Origin: Mesostigma viride
Lineage: Eukaryota; Streptophyta; Mesostigmatophyceae; Mesostigmatales; Mesostigmataceae
Direction: 5' to 3'
Assembly: GCA_009746045.1 (NCBI GenBank)
Contig: RPFO01000027.1
Span: 67,501-129,500, forward strand
Length of the DNA: 62,000 bases
Shown here: piece by piece, positions 1-15,423 of the stretch
Layout of the letters: each line of letters starts with the position of its first letter
Position numbering within the stretch: position 1 is the stretch's first letter
Made by a program: the position numbers and the translations under genes
The notes under the pieces: generated by a model
Databases searched by the model: none
The model's input: the letters and a program-made list of their open reading frames with translations, nothing else
Told to the model about the DNA's origin: nothing

Positions 1-102
1 ACCACCACCACCACCACCACCACCACCACCACCACCACCACCACCACCACCACCACCACCACCACCACCACCACCACCACCACCACCACCACCACCACCA
101 AT
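1..102. repeat. (ACC)n trinucleotide microsatellite
   Basis: Uninterrupted ACC triplets run from the first base to about 102. On the minus strand this lies just downstream of transporter exon 4, so it belongs to the next intron of that gene, which continues off the window. Confidence 0.95.
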
Positions 103-103
103 A

Positions 104-143
104 CCAGCTACGTGGCTGCATGCCCTGTCCCCCCCCCCCCTAC
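104..143 (-). repeat. Degenerate copy of exon 4 donor edge
   Basis: The plus-strand bases near 105-128 (TACCAGCTACGTGGCTGCA) resemble the exon 4 end plus donor at 141-165 (TACCAGGTACATGGCGGTG). They sit just inside the next intron and are separated from the exon by a C-run. Short, so only moderately convincing alone. Confidence 0.45.
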
Positions 144-4915
<4,772 letters not shown>

Positions 4916-5081
4916 GGCTAGCTAGAGCGAGTCAGCTATTTAACCCATGAACACATACAAAGCCGTCCACGGCGCTACGGGCGACTCGACAAAAGAATTG
5001 TCGCCAAGCCTTTCAAGCGCCAGTTCCTGCTTTGTCAATAATTCACCTACGTACAAACTAACATGGCCATGGTGTTAGACA
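4916..5081. promoter_or_regulatory. Possible bidirectional promoter interval
   Basis: 166 bp separate the transporter ATG (minus) from the first ATG of the small plus-strand ORF. No TATA box is obvious. The role is inferred only from the head-to-head arrangement. Confidence 0.3.
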
Positions 5082-5564
5082 ATGCTGTCTTTCCATCAAG
5101 CTCAACGAACCCCACTTAGCCCGTGCAAAAAACGACATTTAGTCGCCGCCGCCTCGTCGCACTGGCTTTCGACGCAAAATGTGCGTGAACGAGTTTCCTT
5201 TGGAAACAAGTTTACTGCTATTAGCAGCATTGCCTTTTTCTGGAAAAGCAACGCCCGCAAACGCACAAAAATTACCAGAACAAGTTTTCTTCAAATGTTT
5301 GGCGTTAGCCAACTTCGTGATCTAATCAGGCACACAGACCTTGCACAGAAGGCAGCCAGGTCGGCACCAGCGCCAAGTGCAAGTTCCGACACTGGTGCTA
5401 ATACGCCATGGCGACATACGGCCGATGGGCGATGGCAGGCGAACCGCGAATGGGGACACCGCCAAGTTGGACAAGTTGCATTGCTAAATGCCGACGTGAT
5501 ATCGACTGATGAGATCTCGCCGCCAGTACTAAATACTATTATTGCAGCACTTGATGGTACTTGA
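5082..5564 (+). CDS. Unrecognised 160-residue protein, possibly organelle-targeted
   Basis: Single open frame with no repeats, in contrast to its surroundings. The first ~60 residues (MLSFHQAQRTPLSPCKKRH onward) are rich in Ser, Arg, Lys and Ala with almost no acidic residues, as in a plastid or mitochondrial transit peptide. The remainder is hydrophilic and ends ADVISTDEISPPVLNTIIAA then LDGT. A TGTAA motif lies 183 bp past the stop at 5747-5751. I do not recognise a family. An alternative ATG at 5063 opens another frame of only 18 codons. Codon-level evidence is weak, so it could still be a chance ORF. Confidence 0.4.
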   Translation: MLSFHQAQRTPLSPCKKRHLVAAASSHWLSTQNVRERVSFGNKFTAISSIAFFWKSNARKRTKITRTSFLQMFGVSQLRDLIRHTDLAQKAARSAPAPSASSDTGANTPWRHTADGRWQANREWGHRQVGQVALLNADVISTDEISPPVLNTIIAALDGT

Positions 5565-5746
5565 GGCCGCACGGTGTTTATTGTACTGCAACTCGCTGTC
5601 CTTTCAAGCTGCAACTTGCAAGCCCGGAACACTTAGGCAAGAGCCAGTCCGGTACTCCGAATCATATCTATCGTCTGTCATTCCAACTTTCAAGTTTCAA
5701 CTTTTATAATTAAGTGCAAATACCTAATTAGTCTTTGGGCCGCAAC

Positions 5747-5751
5747 TGTAA
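5747..5751 (+). promoter_or_regulatory. TGTAA polyadenylation signal candidate
   Basis: TGTAA is the usual chlorophyte poly(A) signal. It is the first on this strand after the stop at 5564. The 300 bp around it are unique, with no coding signal. Five-base motifs are frequent, so this is weak. Confidence 0.3.
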
Positions 5752-6256
5752 ACCTTTCCTGCTGGCTTCCGGCACGCGACAGTTCCACAAGTCTGCACCC
5801 CTGTCTGTTACCCATCCGTGGGTAATTAAGGGGCGGGATCTTCAAAGAAGGTCCTGTGGAAGCCCCATCTGTGCGTAATCAACAGTCCCTGGGTCGGGAA
5901 GCATGTTCTAGAGATGCCTGTCCGGCGTCCGCCATAGACAAATTGCCAAGTAACCTTACTGTACAAGACACGCCCTACCGCGCTCGCCCGTGGATTTGAA
6001 TGACAGTGACAGGCTGACGGCAGTGTGGTTTACACAATCATTAAGGGGCACGTCGTAGCATTTCTTTTTCACGTCGGGACGAGGCAGCTGTGATTGGCGA
6101 CAAGATGAGCTCGAGAGCGCTTGCACGGCGAGTTGTGCGCCCTTCAGTGTGATGCCGTTCTCACAAGTGCACCAATTTGACGTGTGAGCAGGTTTTGGAC
6201 CTTGAAGGGATACTTCCGAATAGCCGCGTTGTGTGTCACGCAATTAGCCGCGCAAG

Positions 6257-6880
6257 ATGGATTGGGGGAACGTTACCGCCCAGGAGCTATTAGACGCGAT
6301 GAAGGAAGTCGACTGGAAGGCATCCCCTCGGCCGCTGTCGGAGTTCTTTGCAAAGTTCACGTACCCGAACAAATTCTCCAAATGGCCCTCTCGATTGAAG
6401 TGCAACCTGTATTACTACAGAACGAATTACTTCATCCTAGTGCTCCTGTGCTTCGCGGCGGCGTTCATCCGAAACCCGCCTGCTATCGTGGCGGTGGCTT
6501 TCTCCGCGCTGGCCGTACTCTGCTTCAACGACACCTTCGCCGCGTCCCTGAGCGAGCGGGTGACGCGGCTCGTCCGGCAAGTCCATCCTCCCCTCGCGGC
6601 CCGGATGCGGGCGCCCCAGCAGGCAATCGTCGGCCGGCCTCGGCAGAAGCCCGTGCACATCTGCGGCCAGCCGCGCGCGGTCGTCGCCGGCTCCCTCTGC
6701 GCGCTGAGCGCGCTCCTAATGTGGTGGACGGGCGCCGTCATCAGCATCGTGGGCGCCGCGTTCGTCAGCGCCGCGCTCACGGTCGGCCACGCCACGTTCC
6801 GCTCTCCCAACCTGAAGGCCCGGCTGGGCAGCTTCCGGGAGGAGTTCCGGGCTGTGTGGCGTGGGTACCGCGAGTTCTAA
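6257..6880 (+). CDS. PRA1: PRA1 family protein (prenylated Rab acceptor)
   Basis: Complete 207-residue single-exon gene. PRA1 proteins are small ER/Golgi membrane proteins that bind prenylated Rab GTPases and affect vesicle sorting. Residues ~25-60 carry the family signature: F..P..FSKWPSRLKCNLYYYRTNY, with the Asn-x-x-Tyr-Tyr-x-x-Asn-Tyr spacing. Two hydrophobic hairpins follow, at about 56-95 (FILVLLCFAAAFIRNPPAIV and on) and 138-175 (VVAGSLCALSALLMWWTGAV and on). The C-terminus FREEFRAVWRGYREF is like the ending of green-lineage homologues. Length is normal for the family. The ATG is preceded by a stop in frame nearby. No introns are needed, unlike its neighbours. Confidence 0.87.
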   Translation: MDWGNVTAQELLDAMKEVDWKASPRPLSEFFAKFTYPNKFSKWPSRLKCNLYYYRTNYFILVLLCFAAAFIRNPPAIVAVAFSALAVLCFNDTFAASLSERVTRLVRQVHPPLAARMRAPQQAIVGRPRQKPVHICGQPRAVVAGSLCALSALLMWWTGAVISIVGAAFVSAALTVGHATFRSPNLKARLGSFREEFRAVWRGYREF

Positions 6881-6952
6881 ATTTGGAACTGGCAGGGTTC
6901 ACGGGACGGGTGTGTGCCGTGTGGCGCGGGTGCCAGCCAAGTTGAAAGTAAG
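6850..6952 (+). repeat. Copy of PRA1 stop-codon edge downstream of the gene
   Basis: The gene end GTGTGGCGTGGGTACC (6852 on), with the stop a few bases later, is echoed about 70 bp further on as GTGTGGCGCGGGTGCC followed by AGTTGAAAGT. The match is short (14 of 16, then loose) but sits exactly where the exon-edge copies sit in the spliced genes. Confidence 0.5.
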
Positions 6953-6959
6953 TCACAGA

Positions 6960-7450
6960 GAATCCTTGCCCTCTTGGCAAGGGATGGCTTGACCGGCACG
7001 CCTTGCCCTCTTGGTACGGGATGGCCTGAGGGGCGCGCTGCTGCGTGCGAAAAGGTGACTTGTCAAGCCTGTGCCGCGCGCAGCGACCTCCGCTCGGCTT
7101 GGCAAGGCTCGGCTTGGCAAGGCTTGGCGAGACAACCCTCGGCTCGGCTTGGCCAGGCAGCCCTTCCCTAAGGGTGTGGGTCATGCGGGGTCCGCACGTA
7201 GCCATGGCCCCGTGCCAAGGTAACCCCTAACCTATAACCTCTAGGGGTCATGCCAGGTCCGCGCTCAGCCATCGCCTGGCAAGGTGAACCCCTATCCTAT
7301 TACCTGTAGGGGTCATGCCTGGCAAGGTGAACCCCTATCCTATTACCTGTAGGGGTCATGCCTGGCAAGGTGAACCCCTATCCTATTACCTGTAGGGGTC
7401 ATGCCTGGCAAGGTGAACCCCTATCCTATTACCTGTAGGGGTCACGCCTG
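6960..7450. repeat. Short tandem duplications downstream of PRA1
   Basis: 6960-7030 has two copies of CTTGCCCTCTTGG..A..GGGATGGC. 7080-7165 has GGCTCGGCTTGGCAAGGC repeats. 7195-7450 holds four to five units of about 43 bp containing GTGAACCCCTATCCTATTAC and CTGTAGGGGTCATGCC. Confidence 0.88.
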
Positions 7451-8769
7451 GCCACGCCGGGTCCGACATCTTCGCAAGCCACCCCCCTGTTGCCTTGCGA
7501 AGCCCTAGTCCCGCTGCTTCCGGATGGTGCGCCCGCCCCCTCACCGAGCGTGCCTCTGCTGACCTTTGCACACCGCTCTCCGGCTGGAGCATGGCGCGGA
7601 CGTCAGAAGGGCATGGCGGCGGTGACAGATAGCAGGGTTGGCTTGCGAGTATGTTGGCCTGCGCCAGCTGCCTCCCGGGCGCTGCCTCCGGGTGTGCCTG
7701 TGCCAGTTGCCTCATCAGCATTGCAGCGGCTCAAGCACGCCTGCGCCCGTTGCCGCATGGGCGGTGGCCCCCTGCGCGGTTCGCCTTCTGGAGCACCAGT
7801 GCCTGCGCCCGTTACCTCCACTGCGTGTAGCCTCTATGGCGCTGCCTCCACGCACGTGCCTGTGCCGGTCGCCAGGGGTTGGCTGCCGTGATTATTGACG
7901 CGGAGGTCGTGTGCTTGCGCATCGTCGCTCGCGCTGGGTGCTAAGAACACGCATCCTGACAGTATGGTACTACCGCTGGAGGCAGTAGTATCAACGGAGG
8001 TGGGCCAAGTATGTGCCGCGGACCAGGTGAACCCCCCGTTGGTGCCGGGCCCCCGATCGGTTGCCCATCGCATCATGCCTGGTCCTGAGGGACGGGCCAC
8101 GGCCTCCGAAAGGGTTATTGTTTGGTTCTCAATCGCGCCGGTTGCCGATAGAAGCTCATCATATGCTGGGCCACTGACCGCCGTCACATGCAGGGCTACT
8201 GACCGCCGTCACATGCAGGGCTACTGGCTGCTGTCACACGCTGACCACTGATCCACGCGCCGAGCATGCGCCCAACGTACTGCTGCCAGCTGTCATCTGC
8301 TGCCAGGGTACTGCAGTGCAAGGCAAGCACTTTGCACTTGTTGCAGCAAGGCCGCTGGGGCATCAGCTTCCTGCGTCCTTCCAGCGTTCAACTCGACACG
8401 CGCTTGCGTGCCTGTTGAGGTGACCACAGCGGGTGTTGGTGTTGGTGTTGGGGAGGTGCTAGGCATGCGACCGCACAGCCTGCGACACGTCCTGGCTGCC
8501 CCCACCGCCGGCGACATCGGGTGAGCGTTCTTTTCTTAAGCTACCGTACAGCATGCCTGCGACACGTCCTGGGCTTGCTGCCCCCACCGAAGGCCAACCC
8601 TGTGCGCGGTGCCGGCACCTGACTGCCTGCGCTGCACCGGTCGCCTCTAAAGGGGGGCTGCCCTGTGGCCTGCATCGCCCTGCACCTGTGTACACGCACA
8701 GCAGGCCCAGCGGGGGGCCTTACACACCGTGCATGCCGTGCGCAATGATGATGGGGGGGGGGGGGGGAA
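7451..8769. other. GC-rich interval without a recognised gene
   Basis: Open frames here have low-complexity Cys/Ala/Pro/Arg translations and no family resemblance. Short duplications are visible near 8165-8225 (two copies of ACCGCCGTCACATGCAGGGC). I see no splice-consistent coding chain. Confidence 0.5.
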
Positions 8770-8850
8770 ACAGCAGTACGCCGCAACGCATGCTGTTGGT
8801 GGCCGCAACGCATGCTGTTGGTGGCCGCAACGCATGCTGCGGGTGGCCGC
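8770..8850. repeat. 22-bp repeat GCCGCAACGCATGCTGTTGG-type
   Basis: Three to four units of CGCAACGCATGCTGTTGGTG plus two bases, preceded by a run of G. Confidence 0.9.
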
Positions 8851-8904
8851 AACGGATGGTGTTGGGGAGGTGACAGGGGCTCTCAAGTTCCAAGCATGAT
8901 AGTC

Positions 8905-9460
8905 GTGGCGGCGGACAGGAGCATGCAGGGCAGCACCCGTCGGTCACATCCTGGCAGCAGGCAGAACCGGGTTGGTTGGCTTGCTCATTTGCTACAATTG
9001 ACGTCATGGCGGCGGACAGGAGCGTGCGGGGCAGCACCCGTTGGTCGCGTCGTGGCAGCAGGCAGAACCGGGTTGGTTGGCTTGCTCATTTGCTACAATT
9101 GACGTCATGGCGGCGGACAGGAGCATGCGGGGCAGCACCCGTTGGTCACATCCTGGCAGCAGGCAGAACCGGGTTGGTTGGCTTGCTCATTTGCTACAAT
9201 TGACGTCATGGCGGCGGACAGGAGCATGCGGGGCAGCACCCGTCGGTCACATCCTGGCAGCAGGCAGAACCGGGTTGGTTGGCTTGCTCATTTGCTACAA
9301 TTGACGTCATGGCGGCGGACAGGAGCATGCAGGGCAGCACCCGTTGGTCGCGTCGTGGCTGCAGGCAGAAGCGGGTTGGTTGTCTTGGTTATTTGCGACC
9401 ATTGGCGTCATGGCGGCGGGCAGGAGCATGCGGGGGAGCGCTCGTTGGTCGCGTCGTGGC
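8905..9460. repeat. 101-bp minisatellite
   Basis: Six units starting GGCGGCGGACAGGAGCATGC, at about 8907, 9006, 9107, 9208, 9309 and 9410; the last is diverged. Each unit also contains GGCAGCAGGCAGAACCGGGT and CTCATTTGCTACAATTGACG. 101 is not a multiple of three, so the overlapping open frames are accidents of the unit. Confidence 0.93.
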
Positions 9461-10007
9461 AGCGGGCGGAAGGCACCGGCGGCCTCCCATCGGCGAGCTG
9501 GCGACGCGTCTTTGGCTGGTGGAAGGCGGACGCTGGGCGGCCGGTCTCTCTGGGCCCCTGATGACCTGGGCCCATGAGGCCCCCTATGGCTTCCCAAGGC
9601 AAAGGAGTAGTTTCCGTACTTGTTGCCTGGCACGCATGTCCCTGGGCACCTGGGGGGGGGGCTGGGCACGCAATGCCCTGGCACGAGCGGGCGCCACGCA
9701 AACGATTGGTGGGCGATGAATGATTTAAAAGCACGTGAATGCAGTGTTCGGGGTTTACCTTGCGGCGCGGGGCTGGCAACGTCGTAGGATCATTCGTGTG
9801 GTAGATGATTGATGGTACGATTTGATGGATGCAGCACATGGATGGCTTGGCTAGCGGCACTGGCCCTGGTTAGTGGGGGGATGGGCTGGCCCTGACATGC
9901 GAACGGTTCGCCGGCATGGGCGCATGGGAATAAAAAAACTGACTGACTGACTGGCTGTCATGTGGAAGAGAAAGCCCAGCGATGCCGACAACGGGCTTTG
10001 TGATATC

Positions 10008-10165
10008 AAGTGAGACAAGTGTTCCTGGACAGCAAGAATTCCTATTACTCACATTCAACTGCGTTTGTAATGTCAAGTGAGACAAGTATTCCTGGACAGC
10101 AAGAATTCCTATTGCTCACAATCAAGTGAGTTTGTAATGTCACGTGAGACAAGTATTCCTGGACT
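10008..10165. repeat. ~65-bp repeat, three copies
   Basis: Three units with GTGAGACAAGTATTCCTGGA then CAGCAAGAATTCCTATT and GTTTGTAATGTCA; the third is cut short after CCTGGACTCG. 9461-10007 is unique sequence with a run of G near 9650 and no gene seen. Confidence 0.9.
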
Positions 10166-10503
10166 CGTGCAAGGCGGCTGCTGTGTGTGTGAAGTGACGG
10201 CAACTACCAAAACGTTTCCGTTACGAATTTTCAGTCCCACACTTTGCGCAAATTTTAGTAGGGCTGCATGCAAGCTACCTTTCAAAATTTTGCGCAAGTA
10301 TGGAGCGCAATTCATTCGTCCGGAGGAATGCTGCTCGTCAACTGCCCCCGTTCAGAAAGTTCCGCCGAACTTTACTTGAGATTTGGAAATCTGAACGTGC
10401 GGTTGGAGTTTCGCGGGGAAACCCAAGTTCCCCAAGTAATTCACCAATGACGCGCTTCGAACACTTGCCCGCTAAAACCTAAGCAGCCGCTCCGGCTGGC
10501 CAC

Positions 10504-10677
10504 CTAAACGAAACTTGATGCATGCGGTCTAGATCGCTCCCGGTGGGCCGGAGCTCGCCTATGAGGGCCATGCATGGGGGCGAGGATTTTGTCCCCAAAC
10601 GCCTGGGCAAGCTTCTCGGAGTCCTCACCTTCCAGCAGGTCGAAGTGCTTGACAATGACGTTACAGTGACTGCCCAT
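10504..10677 (-). CDS. Hypothetical 57-residue ORF or exon fragment
   Basis: MGSHCNVIVKHFDLLEGEDS then EKLAQAFGDKILAPMHG has balanced, non-repetitive composition, unusual for this region. It contains an internal GAAG|GTGAGG donor, so it may be a first exon ending near residue 17 or a decayed gene fragment. No family recognised. Confidence 0.25.
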   Translation of the reverse strand: MGSHCNVIVKHFDLLEGEDSEKLAQAFGDKILAPMHGPHRRAPAHRERSRPHASSFV

Positions 10678-10858
10678 GGGAGCACAAATTAATGTCTGAT
10701 AAAGGACTCTTCCGGAGCCTGAGGGTTTTTAGGGGCATACCCAGGGCCCAAATCCTCAATGCAGCAAGACATGCAACCAAGGCTCAGGCTGCAGGAGCAT
10801 GCGGCCAGGCGATCTATCGATGCGGCCAGGCAATCCTAAGGCTCTCACAGGTATATGT

Positions 10859-11077
<219 letters not shown>

Positions 11078-12700
11078 TTGCGTGTCATGCGCAAAGGCAT
11101 GCCACGGAGTACTATGCTAATCTCATTAGAAAAATAATTACACAAAAGTTTAAACAAATATCGTCTGCATCATCCCCCAACCGTTAAGCTCTATATGGGG
11201 ATGTAATCCTCATCCGAGCTGTCCTCTACTGTAATGGCAGACGAGGCGGTAGTGTAGCGGCTATCCTCAGGACCAATAACCTCCACCTGCGGACTTCTAC
11301 CCTGGCTAGCAACGGGCCGCGGGGCCCGTGGGGAGAAAACAGGAGCATACCCCTCGGGAAGGTGCTTATCGCAGATGGCAGCCCATTTCTCCTTGTCAAT
11401 CATGCGGGCGCGGAGTACGGATAGTCCCAGAAGCCCTGCATCTTCAAGCAGTTGTGTCACATAGGTCCGGGTCGCGCCGCGCCGGTGCCCGGCGCGCGCA
11501 AGTTTGCCAGTGGGTTGCGATGGGCCGGACAAGGGGACCCTGCCATAGGAGGAGGTGTCTACCTGGTTGGCCCGTCTTAAGCCCCCCGGCAGGGCCCACA
11601 TCGGTATCCACCTGGTCTGTGCGGGCAAGATGGCCGGCAAAGAGGAGGCGGCGGTGTCGGATGGTATGGGTGACAAGAGGGAGCTCGCAGTAGAGCTCGG
11701 CCCGGGTGCAGCGTTCTTGGTAGCGGGCGCCGAGGATATGACGGAGCATTCGTGTGACGGTGCCGTCAAGCTGCTGGCTCAGCGCCTGGTCCAGGGTCCA
11801 CGCCTCGCAGCCATAAAGGAGGATGCTGAGGACAAGGGCCTTGAACAGAATGCGCTTGCGTCGCTCACTCAGGTAGCGACAGGTCCAGAACCTGTCGAGG
11901 CGGCGGAGGGCCGCCCAGGCCTGGCCAATGCGGGTGTTGATGTCGTCGGCCGTGGAGGGAAGCCAGCTGCCAAGGAGCTTGAAGCGAGTCGCCGGGGGGA
12001 CGGGGCTGCCGTCCAGCAAGAGGAGGGTGGTTGGCCGGCTATCCCAGCAGGGAAGCCGATGACCATGACCTCCGTTTTCTTGCTGATCATAAGCCCCACC
12101 GCCCGCGCTTCCAGTGATAAGCTGTCTAGCCAGAGTTGGGCTGACTCCGGGGTTTCCACGAGTGTCGTGTCATCAGCGTAGATCAGATCGCTCAGGCGGT
12201 AGGGTGGGTCAACGTACCCCGCCGTAGCTGGCGTACTCCGTGACCTCGATCCCCCGCGGGCGCCCCTCCACCCGGGCGAAGCGGGCTTGGGCACGCCACA
12301 TAATATAGTCCACCATAATGATGAATAGATATGGGGAGAGCACACAGCCCTGCCACACCCCGGTGTGCAGGGGGAACGCCGGAGTGACGCCGTCGGCGGT
12401 ACGGACCTGGGCTTGGGACCCTTCATAGAACTGGCGGATGATCTCAACGATGTACGATGGGACACGGAACAGGTGAAGGACCACCCACAGGGCGTCCCAT
12501 ATAACCGTATCGAATTAAAAAAAATTAAATTATAACATGCCTCCGTGGGGAGGTCATGTAGCACATATTCCACGTATCGAATGCCTTGGTGTAATCCACG
12601 AAGATCAATAGCAATTGCAAGAGGCCGGGGGCCAGGCGGCCCACTTCCTCGATCAGGCGGCGCGCGGTAATAGTGACCATAACACAATTGCGACCAACAC
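11078..12700 (-). mobile_element. 5'-truncated, frameshifted non-LTR retrotransposon (LINE) reverse transcriptase
   Basis: The minus strand, read through three frames, gives an ordered RT: VDYTKAFDT (palm block A) near 12605-12580; FRVPSYIVEIIRQFYEGSQA and WQGCVLSPYLFIIMVDYI near 12465-12290; catalytic LIYADDTTLVETPESAQLW near 12190-12130; ISKKTEVMVIGFPAG; the thumb region GSWLPSTADDINTRIGQAW and SILLYGCEAWTLDQAL; and the C-terminal YVTQLLEDAGLLGL. At least three frame changes and a missing endonuclease domain mark it as dead and 5'-truncated. It ends in (TTAC)n. The order of blocks is that of Jockey/RTE-like LINEs; I cannot assign the clade more closely. Confidence 0.85.
12506..12582. mobile_element. 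57-bp insertion with 10-bp target duplication inside the LINE
   Basis: CGTATCGAAT occurs at 12506-12515 and again at 12573-12582, flanking 57 bp absent from the expected RT frame (VDYTKAFDT resumes as FDTVIWDALW). The insert has an A/T-rich end (TAAAAAAAATTAAATTATAA) and an internal inverted repeat CATGCCTCC..GGAGGTCATG. Insert plus duplication is 67 bp, which breaks the reading frame. Confidence 0.75.
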
Positions 12701-12845
<145 letters not shown>

Positions 12846-12859
12846 AGTACTTGCATGTC

Positions 12860-15200
12860 ATGCGCATGGGTATACGTCAACAGGCGGCGCGCCAGTGGTT
12901 ACCTTCAATGTCGATGAGACAAACTTTGCCGGCCATGACATATGGCGAACCTGGACAAAAGTAGATGGACAACACCGTGGTAAACTACACCCCCAGACCG
13001 CTAGTAAACTGCTTGGCAGCCTAGCACTTGGCTAGCCGACTGCGCAGATCGGTGATCGACCCGTATCAGCGTGGCGTACGTAGGGGAAACTCCATGAGTA
13101 TCGCCACTAGCTGGTGGAGCAGCCCCGCCCTGCATGCATGCGCCGGACGGCTTAGCTAAAATAGCATCGTGTCATCAGTGCCTATGTTCCTACCGGCCAG
13201 GAGTGGCCAGTCACCTTCAATATAGTCGTATTCAAATATAATCAATAAATACCCTTGCCATTCTGCTACTGTTGTGCACCCCAAGGGATGAATGGTACCT
13301 CCTCAAAGAGCTGGTAAAAAAAGACTCTCCCAGCGCAGGCACGCGGATGAATAACCAAATCCTATTCTTACAAGCTGGCAGATGGAAAATGATGCACCCC
13401 AACAGTCATTTCGGGCACGGCAGCTCCCATGCATGGCACACCAGGGCAGCAGTTGCTGCCTTACCGACCGCCGTGGCTATGCTGAGGCTGCTGGGCTTGC
13501 TCCTGGTGGCCGCTGAAAAAGCCTTAGTGGCCTCCAGATCTCCGATGATGAGATGATGAAAAACTAAACAGCGCCCACCCCCGCGGCTGGCAACAGCCGA
13601 GGAGACAGAGACGGCCTCCCTTCAGGCGGCCGGTGCAGAGGTCCAGCCGTATGAACGTGCGCGTGGGCCGACCAAAACTGGGCACCCTTGGCCCGATCCC
13701 CCCTGGACCTCAACCCTGGCCGGACAACCGCTGGCCTGACCACCATCTCATGACTGCCTGGAAGGAGCCCGCCCATGCATATTGCCTAGGAGGTGCGGAG
13801 ACGGCACGCGACAGTTCCAGGGGCAGCTGACAGGGACATGACCATGCTAGGGGCAGCCGAGTGAAGGTCTGTTATTGATGGTGGCAAAGTGACCCCAAAC
13901 CCAGTTGTGGGTACGGCCCAGCGGTCGCGGCCGCCAGCGTGGCATGGCCGGCCAGCTAGGCACGCCATCCGTAAAATACTTATCCATGCCATGGCGTCCA
14001 TATTGCGTGGTGGCAGTCCAACGCGGATGGTTGGCCAGGGATGGTGGTCGCCGCACTACAAGGGGTCGCGGCGAGGGGCCTATGACGGTACGACCGGAGA
14101 GAAAGGGGCACCGCAGAGGGGCAGGGGGCGAGGCATTGGCATGGGTGGCAAGGGTAAGACGCGCCGCACCTCCTAGGCAGGCGGTAGCAGGGGCAGGAGG
14201 TGCCTGTTTGATGCTGTCAAGCCACCGGGTAGGAGCACTACCAGTGGGGTTGGGCTGCACAACACGATCGAACCGCAACAGAGGGGCCGCAGGCTTGCTT
14301 CCCATGCCGCGGTTGCCTGTTGTACAGTCGGACAACTGCTGAGGCGCCGCATTAATCTTGTCTTCCGTAATGCCGCTGAACTGCTTGATCGTCCGCATTG
14401 CAATGCTGTCAGACCGTGTCACGAGCCGCTGTGCCCAGGCAGACGCCGCCCTGGCCAGGCGGGACAGGAGAAGGGAGGGAGCCCAGGGAGGGCCCTGGCG
14501 CGCCGCCGCTGTGGGGGCCATTGGGGGGGCCAACGGGGTACCAGGGGGCAGCACGCACGTTGCATAGGACGACTTGTTTAGTGGCATAAACTCGCAATCA
14601 TTTGTGCACCGTGACGCAGTGAGCTGCGGGCGCAAGAATGGGCAGAGGAGGGGGCAGGCCGCGTGTCGCATGCGATAACTCAAGTGAGACAAATCACTAC
14701 CATGCAATGACTTCAGTGAGATAAGTTACCATGCAGCACGACCAGATGAGTATTTATGTTCGCTCGAGTGCGCAAGAAGGGGACAGCGTAAGGGGCACCC
14801 CCATCCAACCCAGGGTTTAGGGTTCAGGGTCCTTGCAACCCACGCACGGTCAGTCCTTGGGCGAACCAGACAACGACACAGACGGTGGGTGGGTCATCGA
14901 TTAAGTCGGTGGTGAACAAGCGGCGCGGAGGCCAGGGGAGGTGGAAACAGGAGCAGCTCCTCCTAGGCCCAAATGCTAGTACCCGCGCCACACCATGGCA
15001 GCGCAGGATCGCCCAGTTCGAAACGGTGGAGTGGATCCCCCATGGCCCAAGAAATGCCTCCAGACAAGGGGCGCCTACATCTCGACATACCCTCTCAGCC
15101 ACAAGGAGTGTACAACCGTCCTGATGGCCCAAGAAATGCCTCCAGACAAGGGGCGCCTACATCTCGACATACACTCTCAGCCACAAGAAGCGTACAACCT
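12860..15200. other. No gene recognised; one 82-bp duplication
   Basis: Open frames at 13847-14707 (minus) and 13905-14342 (plus) overlap on opposite strands and resemble nothing I know. Their length is expected at this GC content. 15040-15200 contains two 82-bp copies starting ATGGCCCAAGAAATGCCTCC. A GGGTTTAGGGTTCAGGG stretch at 14813 is too short to be telomeric. Confidence 0.5.
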
Positions 15201-15423
15201 TAGTTTCAAATACAAACTCTAGTCTTCTTTATAAGCTTTATTTGAGAACTGCACACGCACACGATAGGGCTGAAAGTCTCAATGATAAAAGGGGGCAGCG
15301 CTGCCGAATTTGATAGACCGAACCAGCCTCACGATAGGCTTCATTTAAGAACACAAGCAACTGCCACGAGAATCCCTACTCTCTGCGAGTACCAGCTCGA
15401 CACTGCTGCACACAAACTGTCGC

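Noticed and set aside
7451-9720. Several 100-150-codon ORFs on both strands
   Set aside because: Cys/Pro/Ala/Arg-rich translations of GC-rich or 101-bp-repeat DNA; no consistent frame, splice chain or homology.
11191-11230. SUMO-interaction-like end AITVEDSSDEDYIPI of the LINE protein as a functional motif
   Set aside because: The element is frameshifted and the motif is short; no basis for a functional claim.
13847-14707. 286-codon minus-strand ORF as a gene or retroelement piece
   Set aside because: Overlapped by equally long plus-strand frames, no recognisable motif, and expected by chance at high GC.
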